A stretch of DNA of 64,000 nucleotides from Parasponia andersonii. Its lineage: Eukaryota > Streptophyta > Magnoliopsida > Rosales > Cannabaceae. The notes beneath the pieces are model-generated. The model saw nothing but the letters and a program-made list of their open reading frames with translations. It was not told the origin of the DNA and searched no databases. Both the position numbers and the translations under genes were made by a program. Shown here one piece after another: positions 36,350-49,610 of the stretch (the stretch's first letter is position 1; every line of letters begins with the position of its first letter). The stretch spans positions 172,505 through 236,504 of the forward strand of contig JXTB01000150.1 in NCBI GenBank assembly GCA_002914805.1. Reading direction: 5' to 3'.

Positions 36350-39300
36350 CTTGGATAATATAAACCATGGTTCCAGTATTCGCTGTGTGAATTTGGCTAT
36401 ATTAGTATAAACAGATACAGACACCACAGTCAACTATTATCTATTAGGGTAAAAATAGCAACTCAAAGGTAAATATGTACTGCAGGGTAATATGGTAATT
36501 TTACTCTACTAGTACGGTATTACATTAGGGGTATGTCTACAGGTATAGCATATACTAAATAAATTGAGCTAATTATTTGATATAAGCTTTACAGAAAATA
36601 AATCTTATTTAGTTCAAGAGTTCAATATTGGGCCCATAATAGTGTGCCCCGATATTAATGAACCAGGCCTAATCATAATTATGAGTTAATTAAGATTGTG
36701 GGTATATAATCTATTAGAGTTTGGGCTTTATGAATCCATATAGTCCCCTGTCTAGCTCAAATTAAAAACCAATATTTATTTCATAATCAGTTGAGCCTAA
36801 CAATCCAATAAGTCCAATAGGGTTTACTAATATCTCTATAGTAAAGAAAAAAGTTCTCTAGCTACTAGTTTTAATAAACTACACATGAAACACCCTTGAA
36901 AATTGAGTGTCACACGAAAAACAAAGAGAGGAAGAGTAGAGAAAAATCAGCCAGCCCTAGGGATTCACTATCCTTAGTGTTTCGGCCATGCCGGAGAAAT
37001 CGGTTCAAGGAGAATATCTTCTTGTTCTTCTGCTGATCTCTTTGTTGGGAATCAAAAAAGTGACCATCTACCGAATCAATTAAATGGCTTTCAAGAATAG
37101 ATAGGAAGATGAGAAGATTGTGGAGCAAATCCAGGTTTTATTCTTGTCTAGATCAAGAGGCAGATTATGTTAAATCACGATTTGAAATATTTTATAAAAA
37201 GAAAAATTTTTGAATGATGAATTCTACTATGTTTTTAGATTTTATAAAACTATGGTGTTCTTGAAAATGATTTTACGAAAAATATTTTCTGAAATTTTAT
37301 TCCAATGAATACCAACAATTTATACTAGAGCATGGTTCTATTGTTGATCTAGCATATTTTACTCTGATCTATTTTCTTATTGATAGATGTTTATGATTTC
37401 CAGAAAGTTTGATTAAGTTTGATTATATTTGGTCTTGTTTATATTATGAGTATGCTCTAGTTTGTATAATGGTCAATATAATCAATGAGCTTGAATGACT
37501 ATTTGATTAAATATTGCTATGAAGTGATGATCATTTTTGTCTTTTATTTTTATTTCTGGTACGTTCTTGATTTCTATGTATTCATGTTTTATGTTCTTGA
37601 TAAAACTATGCATAGAAATATTTTGATCTTTTACTGTTTTTAAGCTTTTATGACAACCTATTTTTCAATGTAAAAAAAAAACAAAACGATGGAGCGACAC
37701 ATAACTATAATCCGTGTGCATCGCCCGCGTGAGTCCTGCTAGTGTGACCCATGTGTGGGCATGTCTCCATGCATGGCCATATGGGTGAGGCACCCTGGCT
37801 GTGCGGATGGGATCCACGCATGGCTTGTGGGCGGCCTCCCTGCGCAGGCTATGCGAGTTCACCCTGCACATACAGCTCGAGCACAACCTCATTGGCTGCG
37901 TAGATATGATCCACACCTGGCCTGCAGGTGGCCACCCTATGTACGCCGCGTGGGTTCACCTTACCATGCCATACGGGCACAACTAGGCCGTGCCGATATA
38001 ATCCACGTATGGCCAGTGGGTGGCCTCGTACGCATTGGTCATATGGGTGCCCTCCCATGCCTTAGCTGCTCGGGGTGCCAACTTGTGCGCTTGTCGTGTG
38101 AGAACTACGCGAGTCCGTTGTCGCTTGAGAGTTGTCCAGAGCGAGGTCGCCCAGCATTATGCGAGCTCGTTGGTGCCTGGTACTTGTCTAAAGTGTGGCA
38201 GCATAACATCCCGAGGCAATCGTTTACGTACCGGCCCCCCATTCTGTTCGTTGGCTTATCCCGACATGTTTCGAATTTCTGGCCATAATTTTAATTATTT
38301 CTTCTTAAAATTAATTTAATTTATCTATAGTTTTATGAAAACTGATAAATTCAAATTTAAATCCTTATTAAATTTGAATTGATAGGATACTTTAATTTGA
38401 ATTATGGATATGATTGATACCTATAATATTTTAATTATTATTTGAATTATTAGAAATATTTTAAAATGAAATTTTTAAAATTAGATATTATGAGATAATA
38501 TCTTTTAGTTTTTTAAATTCAAATTTTGAATAGATATTTTGAAAAATTGATTATGTGATAGTTAGTTATCTATTTTGAATTTTAAATATGTTTCAATTCA
38601 AATTAGAGATATTGTAAGAGATTTTATCTATAAAATCTTCTATCTTTTAAATTTTGAATTTTGTGAAGATTTGAAATTTAAATTTAAATCAAAATATCTT
38701 TTCAAATTTTCAAGTTTGAATTTTTTGTATTGATTTGAATCTTAAATTCAAATTTGATAGATAAGATAATAGAAGATATGTAAGGAAGAAGTTGAAATTT
38801 AAATTTGAGATATTTAAGGAGATTTAATTAGTTAAATCTTTTATTTAAACAAATTAGATTTTATGAAAATCTTTTCTAATTTAAATTTTCAATATTATCT
38901 TCCACTTTTAAATATTTAACATTATCTTATCAGTTAGAATTATTTAAATGTTAAATTATTTTAAATTACTAGAAATTATTAAATCATTAATAATTAATTA
39001 ATTATATGCTTACTACTTTGGTATTATTAGGACAATGTTGTATGCATGCCTAATAATTAAGTATTATTACATGAATTTTAGTAACATGTCATATAGAAAA
39101 TTAGAGCTACTCTCGTGCAAATATGAACATGCTTACATAATTGATTTTAGGTTACTAACAAGTTAGATAACTAGTTAAAATTTATAAATCTCTAATTAAA
39201 GGATATTGAGTGGGAGAATATATGTGAAACCTATGGTCTCCATTATTAGTTTGTTATGTATTAGGATGAGCATTGCCTCTGAATCTTGTTGAACTCCCAT

Positions 39301-39748
39301 AGGAGGATTTTCGTCTGGGTAATATTGGAGAGCTTCTTAGGATAAGGTACTAGGTAGACTATATGAGGCTGATCACCCGTAAGAGATAGTCTTATATAGA
39401 AAGTTTAATTACCGAAACAATGGTCAAACACCCAACTCGAAACATTAATATTCTCACGTAGGAGTTCTTATTAATCGATTAGAGGACTAAAGAGAATAGT
39501 AGTTAGAAATATAGGATAAGATTTATTTGTCTATTTAATAATTGAAATTATTTCAATTTGACTTGTTGATTGCATGACCCCTCATAGGATGCTTGTGATC
39601 AATGGTAGGTCAAATTACCATGAATATTAGTGATAGCCTTTTGGATACTTCGCTTGCATATTGTATATTTAATACATTATGTTAGTTATTCAAAACATGA
39701 TATATGATGTTTGCTTATATATGGAATGTTTATTTATTTTCAGTAGAT
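36350..39748 (+). mobile_element. Copia element: rest of 5' LTR and leader
   Basis: The sequence resumes the Copia element broken at 30494. The part 36600-37150 has LTR-like features. The part 39190-39745 resembles the conserved leader upstream of gag in plant Copia elements and runs into the gag ATG at 39749. The LTR/leader boundary and primer site could not be fixed. The stretch 38300-39000 is extremely AT-rich with repeated TTTAAAT and AATTT words. No gene is present. Confidence 0.5.
37690..38290. repeat. GC-rich block with three diverged tandem units
   Basis: This block of about 600 bp is strikingly GC- and CpG-rich against AT-rich flanks. A unit containing ATCCAC followed by TGGC and GGTGGCC-like sequence recurs at about 37808, 37905 and 37999 (period about 94-97 bp). 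Open frames run through on both strands, which is expected in GC-rich DNA, and none resembles a known protein. It sits between the Copia LTR part and gag. Confidence 0.7.
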
Positions 39749-42391
39749 ATGGAACTTAATCTTTTATCTACTTTACTCACACAAAACAAGTTAGACGGTA
39801 AAAACTATGTAGACTAGAAATGTAACCTAAACATAGTGCTTTTTGTTAATAAACATAAGTAGTTCTCACCACTCTATATCCTTCTTAGCCGACTGTGGAT
39901 TCCACTAACGATAAAAGAAACTTATATGATAAGTGGTAGCAACTTGATTATAGCAATCTGATGAGATGTCTAAGTGCTATATACTTAGCTCAATGCACAA
40001 TATATTGCAACAACAACATCATGGGATAAATACTACTGTTGACATGATACTGAGTGTTGACAAAATATTCACCAGTCTCAATCATCAAGCTAGAAATAAG
40101 GTTATATGTGCATTCATGAATCTTCATCAAAAGAAGAGTACTCCAGTTCAAGAACAGATGATAAAAGTCATATACCTTAACAAACTGGAAATCCTTGGAG
40201 TTGAAATTGATTGTGGTATCCAAATTGATATGGTTTTGAATACATTGTCAGACACATTCAACCAATTTAAGATTGATCATGAGATTCGTCAAAAAGATTA
40301 TACTCTTACTAGCTTGATGAAAGATCTGTAAATTGTAGAGAATATTCTTAAAAAGAATAAGTCAGGGTTTGCTGAGGCTAATATAGCTTAAGCTAGTTCT
40401 TCCAAACCTAAGTCAAAAGACAAAGGTAAAGGAAAGAAAAAGACTCTTAGTTCTCTGGTTCTAAAGAAATAGAAGACTAAGAAGAATACTAAACTAAAAG
40501 GAAAATATTTCTACTGTGGTGAAAATGGATATTGGAAGAGAAAATATCAAACTTACTTAGCCCTTAAGAAGGAGAGGAACAATGGCAAGGACAAACAAGG
40601 TAATGATAATTTCTTGTTCATTGAGGCTTGTCATGTTATTGATTCTATCGATTCTTAGATCGTAGATTCAGGAGCCACTAACCATGTTTGTAATATTTTA
40701 TAGGAGTTCAAGAAAACTAGGACGTTTACTAGTGAAGAGTTCACATTGATGGCTCAATTATTGAAGCTCGTGCAATAGGAGATGTTATTTTGAATTTCAA
40801 TGATTTTAGGTTTTTAGAAATAAAGAATTATTATTATATTCCAGTGTTTAGACGAAATTTGATTTCTATTTCCTTTTGATGAGACAAGATTATTCTGTTC
40901 ATTTTGACAATTAAGTTTCTATTAAAAAGAATAAAAGTCTTATTTGTACTAGTACTCATTGGAATAATCTCTTATTTATTCAATCTAAAAACATCTCATT
41001 GCACAATCTTGAAAATAATTTTGAATATATGGAACCTAAACATAAGAAAGTGAAAGTGAGTACTAATGATGAAACTTATCTCTGGCATTTAAAACTCGGT
41101 CATATTAACTTAAATAGGATTCAAAAGTTAGTTAATGATGGAGCTCTAAGCTTGTTAGTAGTTAAACTATTACCAACTTGCGAATCCTATCTAGAAGGTT
41201 AAATAACCAAAAGACCATTAACTAGAAAAGGTCTTAGAGTTCAATAATATATTGAGTTAGTACACACTGATGTTTGCGGGCCTATGAATATTCAGGCTCG
41301 AGGAGGTTTTGAATATTTCAATACATTTATAGATGATTATTCTAGATTTGGTTATATTTACCTAATGCAATGCAAATCGAATTCTTTTGAAAAGTTCAAG
41401 GAATTCAAAGCAGAAGCTGAAAAGAAAATAGGAAAGAACATAAAGACCCTTCGATCTGATCGAGGTGGTGAATATCTCTCTAGGAATTCTTTGAATTTCT
41501 CACAGACAATGGGATCCTATCTTAACTCACAACACCTAGTATGACTCAACTAAATATTGTTGCTGAAAGAAGAAATATGACACTTTTGGATATGGTTAGA
41601 TTGATGCTTAGTTATTCACAATTACCCGTATGTTTTTAGGGTTATACCTTAGAAACTATTATGTACTTGCTAAATAGAGTTCCTTCTAAATCAGTACCTA
41701 AGACACCATTTGAACTATAGAAAGGATATAAACCTTGTTTGCGTCATATCCATATTTGGGGTTGTCCAGCATACATACTGAAAGAGAAAACGACTAAATT
41801 GAAATCATGATCTGAATTATGTCTATTTGTAGATTACCCAAAAGGAACTGGAAGGTATTATTTCTATAGTACTGAAGAAAAGAAAGTATTTGTGAGTATA
41901 AATGCTACATTCTTGGAAGAAAACTATATGAAATATTTCAAGCCCAAAAGTAAGTTAGTTCTTGAAGAATTAACTAATGATATTATCAGCCAATCTTTAG
42001 AAGACAAGATAGAGAAAGTACTTAGGAAAGATAAATCACTTGAAACTTAACACACATCGGATTCTCGTTTTAGTGGGAGAATTGTAAGATAACCTAAAGG
42101 ATACTTGGGAATACGAGAGTCTTGTAACTAAGAATCTGATCTTTATACCTATAATGAGGCAATGGATGATGTTGATAAAGATCTCTGGCAAAAGGCAATG
42201 GAATCCGAAATAGAGTCCATATACTCTAATAAAGTCTGGGAACTTATAGATCCACCTAAAGGGATAAAACCCATTAGGTGTAAATGGGTCTATAAAAGAA
42301 AGAGAGGAGTATACGGGAAAATGGAGACTTTCAAGACAAGGTTAGTTGTAAAAGTTTATACATAGAAGGAAGGTATCGACTATGAAGAATC
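39749..42391 (+). pseudogene. Copia gag-pol remnant, cut off in reverse transcriptase
   Basis: Gag starts at 39749 (MELNLLSTLL, then a stop at a tryptophan-type position) and continues in the frame at 39966-40331. A zinc knuckle at about 40510-40550 keeps only one of its two cysteines and has tyrosine at the histidine position. The protease active-site area (DSGATN) lies near 40660-40690. The GAG-pre-integrase HLKLGHINLNRI is at 41085-41120. The integrase core is at 41240-41560 (TDVCGP, DDYSR, SDRGGEY), and the reverse transcriptase begins at 42160 (WQKAMESEI, CKWVYK). It ends where another LTR begins at 42392, so the catalytic RT part is missing. Stops and frameshifts are numerous. Confidence 0.9.
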
Positions 42392-44195
42392 TGTTGGTAA
42401 TTTGACCCAAAACTTAGAAAAAATTATACATGCATGCACAATATGAAAAACATATAATCACATCATGAATGTAGCGGAAAAATTAGCAGATATAGGTTTT
42501 AAAATTTTTTACATGAAAATAGTTTTCATAACCATAAAATATGCATATATCATATATAGGATCATGTATAACATAAATTAAATCTAGATACATAAATCCT
42601 AGAGATGAGATTAGGGTTTACCTCTTATAATGTGCTCCTTTTTGATCTCCTTGTTGATGGTGATCAAATCTCCAACTCCAGATCTTCTTGTTTAGGCTCC
42701 GGTTCTTGGTTCACGAGGCGAGTGGACGCCAAGTTGAATCCTACATTGGAGAATGATCAAGAATACCTTCTTAATCCTTTGGAATATCAGGATGTGAGAT
42801 GAGACTGTGAGATTGCAGGAAACTTTTTCTCTCTCTTTCTCACTGTAGTTGGCATAGAGCACCTCTCTCTCTTCCTCTGCTATGTATGTTACTCTCCTAA
42901 AGTTACTATGCAGTTTTTTCTCTCATATATCTTATTTATATAGGGCCCAAAACTACTAATCCTAGTCCAACTAGGATTGGGCTTGTTCTCTAATTTGGGT
43001 TTTGGGTATATTTTTATGAATATGTCCAACTTATGTAACTTATTTATAAAACTACTAACTTCTATGTAAAATCATTATTTTACTCAGTTTTATAAAACTA
43101 ATTTCACAAATACTACCAACCAATTAATGAGCTTTGTTGAGTTAGACAAGGAACCTAATGGATCAAAATAATCTAAACTCTGATAGTATAAGAAATACTT
43201 AAGAACTCTTATTATAGTATTTATATAAATACTACTAGTAAAGGGAATACTCCACTAAAGGCCAGATAGCGCACTCTTAGATTAAATGTCATGCCTTTTA
43301 TAAGGATTTAATCAACTAGCCTTGATTAACCGATCCATCTAGCATATTCTATACCACATATAGAATCCATATACAATGTCGTAGTTAGATAGGTTAAATT
43401 ACCATAATACCCTTCCAACACACATTTAAATTTAAGTTACCATCTTTCTATCAAGGAATAATATTCTCAATAATTTTGTTCTTAATGGCCATTTAGAGAA
43501 AATTATCAACAAATTCACAAAGTGAATACTAAGATCTTAGATTTAATTATTCTATGAATCTTGAAACACCTTAAAGTGACATTAATGTATAGTGTCTTTA
43601 ACCATTTAGTGTTCCCATTAATTCATAAGCCATAACCTCCAATATGCTAGAGTTCGCCTAAGATTTCATAGAGATTATCTTTTAACAAATCAAAAGGCTA
43701 CAACTCATGACAGTAAGTCCAATCAAACATCAAGGATTAAGATTTACATGCTAAGAGCTAGTTTGCGGTAATATAAGAATTGAGTTATGACACTCTAATT
43801 CTTTATATTATCTTGTCTAATTCAATACACATAACTAATTTATGTTGTACTAGTGATTCTATCAGAAGTCAAATACTTCAATGATTTGAGACGCATCATT
43901 CCTATTGAGATAGACAAACACTTCAATCTTTAGTAAATAAAGTATTCTATCTTTATTTATAGATTGTGAACTAATTAGTTTAGACTTGTATAAAGAAACA
44001 AGTCTTCCCATAATTAACACTTAATCATGTTTATTTCTTTATAAACAGATAAAGTCATGGAATCTTTTTCAGATAAATGAACTATTCAATTGAGACAGTT
44101 TAATCTAGCAAATATCATAATTGCATATAAGATAAAGTTGTTTACACTAAAAGGGTAAAATTAGAAATCTACTTTTTAGGAAAAATATCCCAACA
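42392..44195 (-). mobile_element. Complete Copia LTR (3' LTR of a minus-strand element)
   Basis: It has inverted terminal words TGTTGG and CCAACA and is 1804 bp long. On its right (minus-strand upstream) stands ACAAATGGGAGAT, the polypurine tract next to a Copia 3' LTR, so an internal region originally followed to the right. It inserted into the Copia RT codons at 42391. It aligns with the split solo LTR at 30495-36349, the best-matching block being 43250-44195 against 35400-36349. Confidence 0.8.
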
Positions 44196-46226
44196 ATCTC
44201 CCATTTGTCCAAAAAGCAGCTACTCAAATTAACATACTAAAAGCCAAAAAATGTTCCAAATGACCGAAATTCATTAAAGTAAAATTAAGTGTTCAACTAA
44301 CAACTTAAAAGACTAAGAAAAGAAATGAAGATTATAAGCTCTCTCTTCGTCATTTTCTTAACGAACTTCTCTCTCATCCTCTAGATAGTCTCCATTTCTA
44401 CTGATGAAGGTAGTATTGGTAGATTGCCTATAAAGAAGGTAGCCTTTCTCTTCCTTCACGTAGCCAAGCAGAAAATACTAACTTAATTTATTCTTTTAAA
44501 AGACATAAACTTGGACTATGAAAATTCATGACAAATTTTTTTTATTTAATTCTCTCAAGATAGTTAATCAATTATTCTTAACGTCATATTAAGATATTTA
44601 TAGAAACTATTGAAGAAAATATTATTATTTTTTAATGAGATTTAAATAATGCGCAACTAAAATAGCTTCCAGGTGAGGAGGGGGGTCACAAGTGGACTTC
44701 TTAAATCTCAAGATCTCCTTAGACAACTTAAGTCTTTTTGACAAAGCTCAAGTCTTACATTTGTTTAAATCAATATATTAGATAATAAAACAATATAATT
44801 ATTTAAAAATCTTTAATTATTGAAAATATACTTCAAGATAATATATATATATATATGGTATTCTATAAATGGATATTTAGATAAAATTAGTCATATTATA
44901 TATAGCAAAATGATTACTTAACTTTAGAGGCATAATTAACTTAAAGAAATCTATGACTTAATCTTACATATTTAAGTAAACTGTATCGTTCTCTAACTCT
45001 ATATATATCATAGATTGAATTTAAACCTAAGTGCAATAAAATATACAAATCTTGAAAGACAAAGAGTTCTAAGAATTACCCTTTTTTTTCTTGAAACTTG
45101 AAGAATTCTAAGAGGAAATTCTTGAAATCACAATGGATGAAATAGAGACTTTGAGATAAAGATACAGGAAAAGAAATGAATGAACTTGATTATATTTACA
45201 AAAGAGTGCCCTATTTATAGGCTAATTATGTACATAAAATATAATTCAAAATTAATTCAAAAATAAATATTAATAATAATCACCACTTACTTAACTTTAT
45301 TTTTTGTTTGTTATCTTTTCATCATGCAATTAAATTAATTTTATTAATCTAACTATACTTCATCTACTTAAAAAAAAATAATGTATTATCTTATCATATC
45401 TACATTTAATATCCATAAAATCTATGTAGTGGATATACCATTCAAATAACTAATGCATTATTATATAACTTACCTAATTTTTGTTTTGTTTTCTAATATA
45501 ATTAATAAAGTTCTTTTATTTTAATGGCAATAATATATAAATAAAATATGTTAATGATCTTTTACATCATCTTCCATTCATATAAGTGAAATTATGAATA
45601 TATATGCATATTATTAAAATATGTTAATAGCTGCACCACTAATTTTTCTTTTACTATTTATATATATTTATATATATTTCTTACTTGTGACTATTTAACT
45701 TATTATTTGGGCTTGAAATATTTACTTCAACTTGGGCTCTCTTATTACCTATTGGGTCAAGATAAATGATATTGGGCTAAAGGATTAAAATCAAATAATA
45801 ATTATAAATAAGAATACTAATAATTTCAAATTTGAACTTTCCTATTACTTATCGGGCCAAGATAATTGATTATTGAACTCAAACAATTTAGGGCCCAATA
45901 GTAAACATGATTAACTAGGCTGATTTTATATTAACAACAATAGCTATATATGTTGTAAAATTTTTATACTTACAATTAGGCACATAGTTTAACTAAGCTT
46001 TCTTGTATATATCTCACTGTAATATTTTCACAAAATTCATTAGTGTATAATAACTCAATTTCTATGATCAAAGAAATGAAATATACATAATAAAATTTTA
46101 GACAAGAAAATTAACATGATAAATTTATTCTTCAAAAAAATACACTAATATTAAAAGATCATGATAAATAATTATTAAAATAATTTTTTAAAAAATTCAA
46201 GGGTTTTCTTGGGTTTTACAGCATCA
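44196..46226 (-). mobile_element. Decayed retroelement DNA, no intact gene
   Basis: Starts with the Copia polypurine tract; the following internal region cannot be followed beyond about 44500. The right end GGGTTTTACA (near 46220) looks like the TGTAAAACCC start of a minus-strand LTR, and the AT-rich interval 44640-46220 may be that LTR, but I could not find its other end. No protein motif is seen. Confidence 0.4.
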
Positions 46227-47974
46227 ATGTCAGACAAAATCGAAGAGGTTCAAGCTTCTTTGGAGGTACCTGTTAGGGCCTGAAAATCAACCTTCTATAA
46301 ATCCTCCAGAAAAAGCGAAACCTCTATCAAAAAAGAGGTAGGCAGCCATATCTAAGAAGAAATTGACTAAGAAATTTTCAAAGAAGATGATGGATTCAAA
46401 CCCTAGTTCTGACAGTATACCAAAGAATTCTGACAACCTTCCTGACAGCAGGCATGCCTAGTGCTAACATTGAAGAAGCTGGTGCTATCTCTCGGGCAGA
46501 ACCACCCTCTTCTTGACTCAAGCCTTAGGTTCTGACAAGCCAAATGCTAGCTTTGACAATTCCCTTTCCACTCCAGCAAATGCAAAAGTGCTCGTAAATG
46601 AAGAGGACAAAAATCATACTACCGACTCTATTAAACCAATCATAAACTCAGACATACCTGATCAATCAGTGCCCATTTCTACTCCAGCCAAGACAAAGAA
46701 ATCACAAGTAGGTGGTGCTAAATTGAAGTCCTCTTCTTCTCCTAAGCCAACTCTTAAGAAAAAAAAAGCCTCAGCAAAAGAGAAAAGGAAAGCCAAAGTG
46801 CAAACACCACGAACTATTGCTCCTTCATCACCCGAGATTAAGACACTATTGAAGAAAGCGTACAACTTTGCTTTTTATATTGAGAATCTGTAATCTCATT
46901 ATAAGAAATTTGTGAGAAAATGTCATGTTTATTATAAGAAGGAGGTGAAGGCCGCTAACTTCAAAGAATGGGGATTACCAACATTGATTGCTGCAAGAGA
47001 ATGGGTCAACATAGCCCTTAACCTCTCCATGCCGAACAATTATTCAAGTTTTATGCCAATATTGGGAAATCAATCAACGATCCTGATCATCCAATGCTCT
47101 CCAAGGTATATTTCTGACATCACATTGTTGATTTTTCACATGCTGTTATTGAAAAATTTCTTGGTCTTGAACCTACTGATGGAACATACACTAGAGAGTT
47201 TGATCTAGACGTATTAGCCACAAAGTGGAATGGCAAAGATTTTAAATGGCCACAATCTAATTCAATCCTGGTTCCATGTCTTACACTAAAGTATAGAATG
47301 CTCTACAAAATAGCACACACCAATTGGTTTCCTAGAAAACATACATCCTTTATGGGCGAGGCATATGCCAAGTTTATCTATGCTTTGTGTACTAACAAAC
47401 CAGTGGATTTGGTTAAGTGGATGTTTGATGCAATCGTTGCTAGTGGCCAGGGTGAAGCAACAACTTGCATTCTGTCTTACCCCTATTTTATTCAAGCCCT
47501 CATCAACAGCTACTCTCCAGATGAATTTATGAATGAGGCACACATGAATTTACCTACTCAGCTGACAATGAAGACCTTTCAGAGCCAATATGCAAGTGTT
47601 CGAAGCATTACTATTGCCACTACTCGTCCAGTCTCTGAAGAGTTAAAAAGTTTGGGTTTCAAACCAAATCTTTAGAAGTTCAATCTGTTTACAAAATGTG
47701 AGGAAGCCATTCAAGCTGCTAAAACTGAGGCTGCTCAGAGATAGAGTGTGAAACACAAGATTGCACAATTTGAGGGAATGATTGCTGCCAAAATGCTCAG
47801 AATTAAGAGTCTTCTTCAGACTATGATCACTCACCTTCAGATTCCTTGCAATACCTATCCTACTATAGTGCCAGATGATACCATTGCTCTAACTTCGACT
47901 CCAGGTACAACTCAAGGGGAGCCTGCTGAACCTGACCCAACAGCACCAAAAGCACCACCAGAAGCAACTTGGTA
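46227..47974 (+). pseudogene. Retroelement-associated 'putative plant transposon protein' ORF, broken
   Basis: An ATG at 46227 opens a short frame that stops after 18 codons. Frame 46513-46893 encodes a low-complexity Ser/Thr/Lys-rich region. From 46900 a structured domain follows with a frame change near 47035: KFYANIGKSINDPDHP, KVYFRHHIVDFS, then IEKFLGLEPTDGTY and a long tail (47298-47675) ending at an in-frame stop. A Pro/Thr-rich end follows to 47974. The FYAN and VDFS layout matches the plant 'putative transposon protein' domain carried by some large Gypsy elements. It has no established function. At least three lesions make it a pseudogene. Confidence 0.6.
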
Positions 47975-49610
47975 AGGTTTTGTTTTTGTTTTTGTTCCTT
48001 TCCTTATGTAATCCTTCTACATGTATTATTTGGAAGTGTGTCCTTACGTATTTAGATATATGGAGTTTTTTTTCAACTTGATTCTAAATTTATGTGAGTT
48101 TTGTGCATTTTTTTTTATTTTTTTTCTTCTAAAGATAATATTTATATATATATATATATATATCCAAATCTGGAAGAATTTATTCCGCTGAAAATTGATG
48201 TTTGAAAAAAATTTGTTATCATATCAACCCAAAAAATCAATCCAAATGGTGATAGAAGGAATTTTAAAAAGCTAAAAGAGAATCTCTAATAGAGCTCTAG
48301 ATATTCTCTTTACGAACTTATGTACACATTATTTATACATCATATACTATTCTTTCATTCATGCTTGTTAGTGCAAGATTTAATTTGGCATCTTATGATC
48401 TTATTGCAATATAATGGATAATATTTCAAAGTTGTATTTCAGTTGAATTTTTAATCTTGTGTATGTATGTATTATTCTTTGTAATCGTACTCCAAAACTA
48501 CTTTTACAAAGCATTTAACTGAAGTACCTGTAGTACTGAAGCTCTTCTCCAAACTGGTTTCAATGGTTAGGTGTTAAGTTTGGTAGCCTGCCGGTCTAGA
48601 GAATTAACTTAACATGTCCATAATAAGTAGTTGAGAATTGAGTCTTGTTTATCAAAACTGTGTCTTAGCCTGTGTCATCAAGATGACACCTTTAAGTTTG
48701 ATCTTTTCAAGTGAATTTTAACTTTATGTGTCTTAACTGTGTGAGTGACTGTTTAATCAAGATAACACCTTTAGATCTGAGTTTGTTTGGTATTTATATA
48801 TCAAATCAACGTACCTAATTGTTTCATCAAGATGACACCTTTAGATCTAAGTTTGTGTAATATATCGACATCACTGCATGTTTAAATATTATGATGACAA
48901 TTGTCATTAAAGCTAAGTCATGATGTACTTTCCTATATAAATAAGATGCTTCTTTTCAGATCGTTTGGAGGTCTTTTGGGTATTAATTTTAGAGAGATAT
49001 TTTGGTGAGACCTTCTTACTTTATGAGCAAGTTTCTTTCCCTTAGAGTTTTAAGTGTTTAGCTCTAAGTGTATCCTTTGTCCATAGAGTCCACTATTGAT
49101 TTTGGTGAAAAGGTAGAGCTCTATAGCTACCTAATTTTAGGAAGAGACCGATTGTACTTGCCGGAGCTGGGAAGCTTATCAATGGCAGCTGAAAAGAGTT
49201 TAGCACAAGGTTGAAGAAGCAAACTTCACGCAAACTTCACGGAGGAAATCGGAGTCCAAATCAGTGATAAACTAAAAGAGAGTTCTAGATATTTGTACTC
49301 TAGTCATATTTTTAGTACATCGTTTGCTTGTTGGATCAGGTCCCATAGATGTAGGCACAATTTGGTTGTGCTGAATCACGATAAAAAGTTATGTGTCTCT
49401 TCTTTTTATTTTCCAACTGTTTGTTTAAAGTTCTACAAATTGAGCGTCTTGTCATGACAAACGAGTAGCCTGACTTAACACTGGTTATCAGTAAGAAAGT
49501 CAATTTTGTGCTATATGTCATTATGAGTTGATCTTTTGTGTGGATCTATATTCATTTAAATGAGATATCTTTTACTAAATAAAAAAAAAATAGACATGCA
49601 ACTTCAAAAT
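47975..49610. other. AT-rich intergenic DNA with LTR-like segment
   Basis: No gene is seen. An (AT)n run lies near 48140-48163. The segment 48900-49320 resembles the promoter-leader part of a retroelement LTR (a TATATAAATAAG-like box near 48935, then a leader). It is also the 3' flank of candidate peptide gene B. Confidence 0.4.
48676..48850. repeat. Three diverged repeats around an ATCAAGAT-GACACCTTTA word
   Basis: The phrase ATCAAGAT(G/A)ACACCTTTA recurs near 48677, 48755 and 48826, at spacings of 78 and 71 bp, followed in copies 2 and 3 by GATCT(G/A)AGTTTG. In copy 1 it forms a perfect inverted repeat, GTGTCATC-AA-GATGACAC. Confidence 0.85.

Noticed and set aside
37755..38319. Open frames of 177 and 99 codons (plus) and 83 (minus)
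   Set aside because: GC-rich DNA has few stops by chance; the frames overlap on both strands, contain repeat units and match no family.
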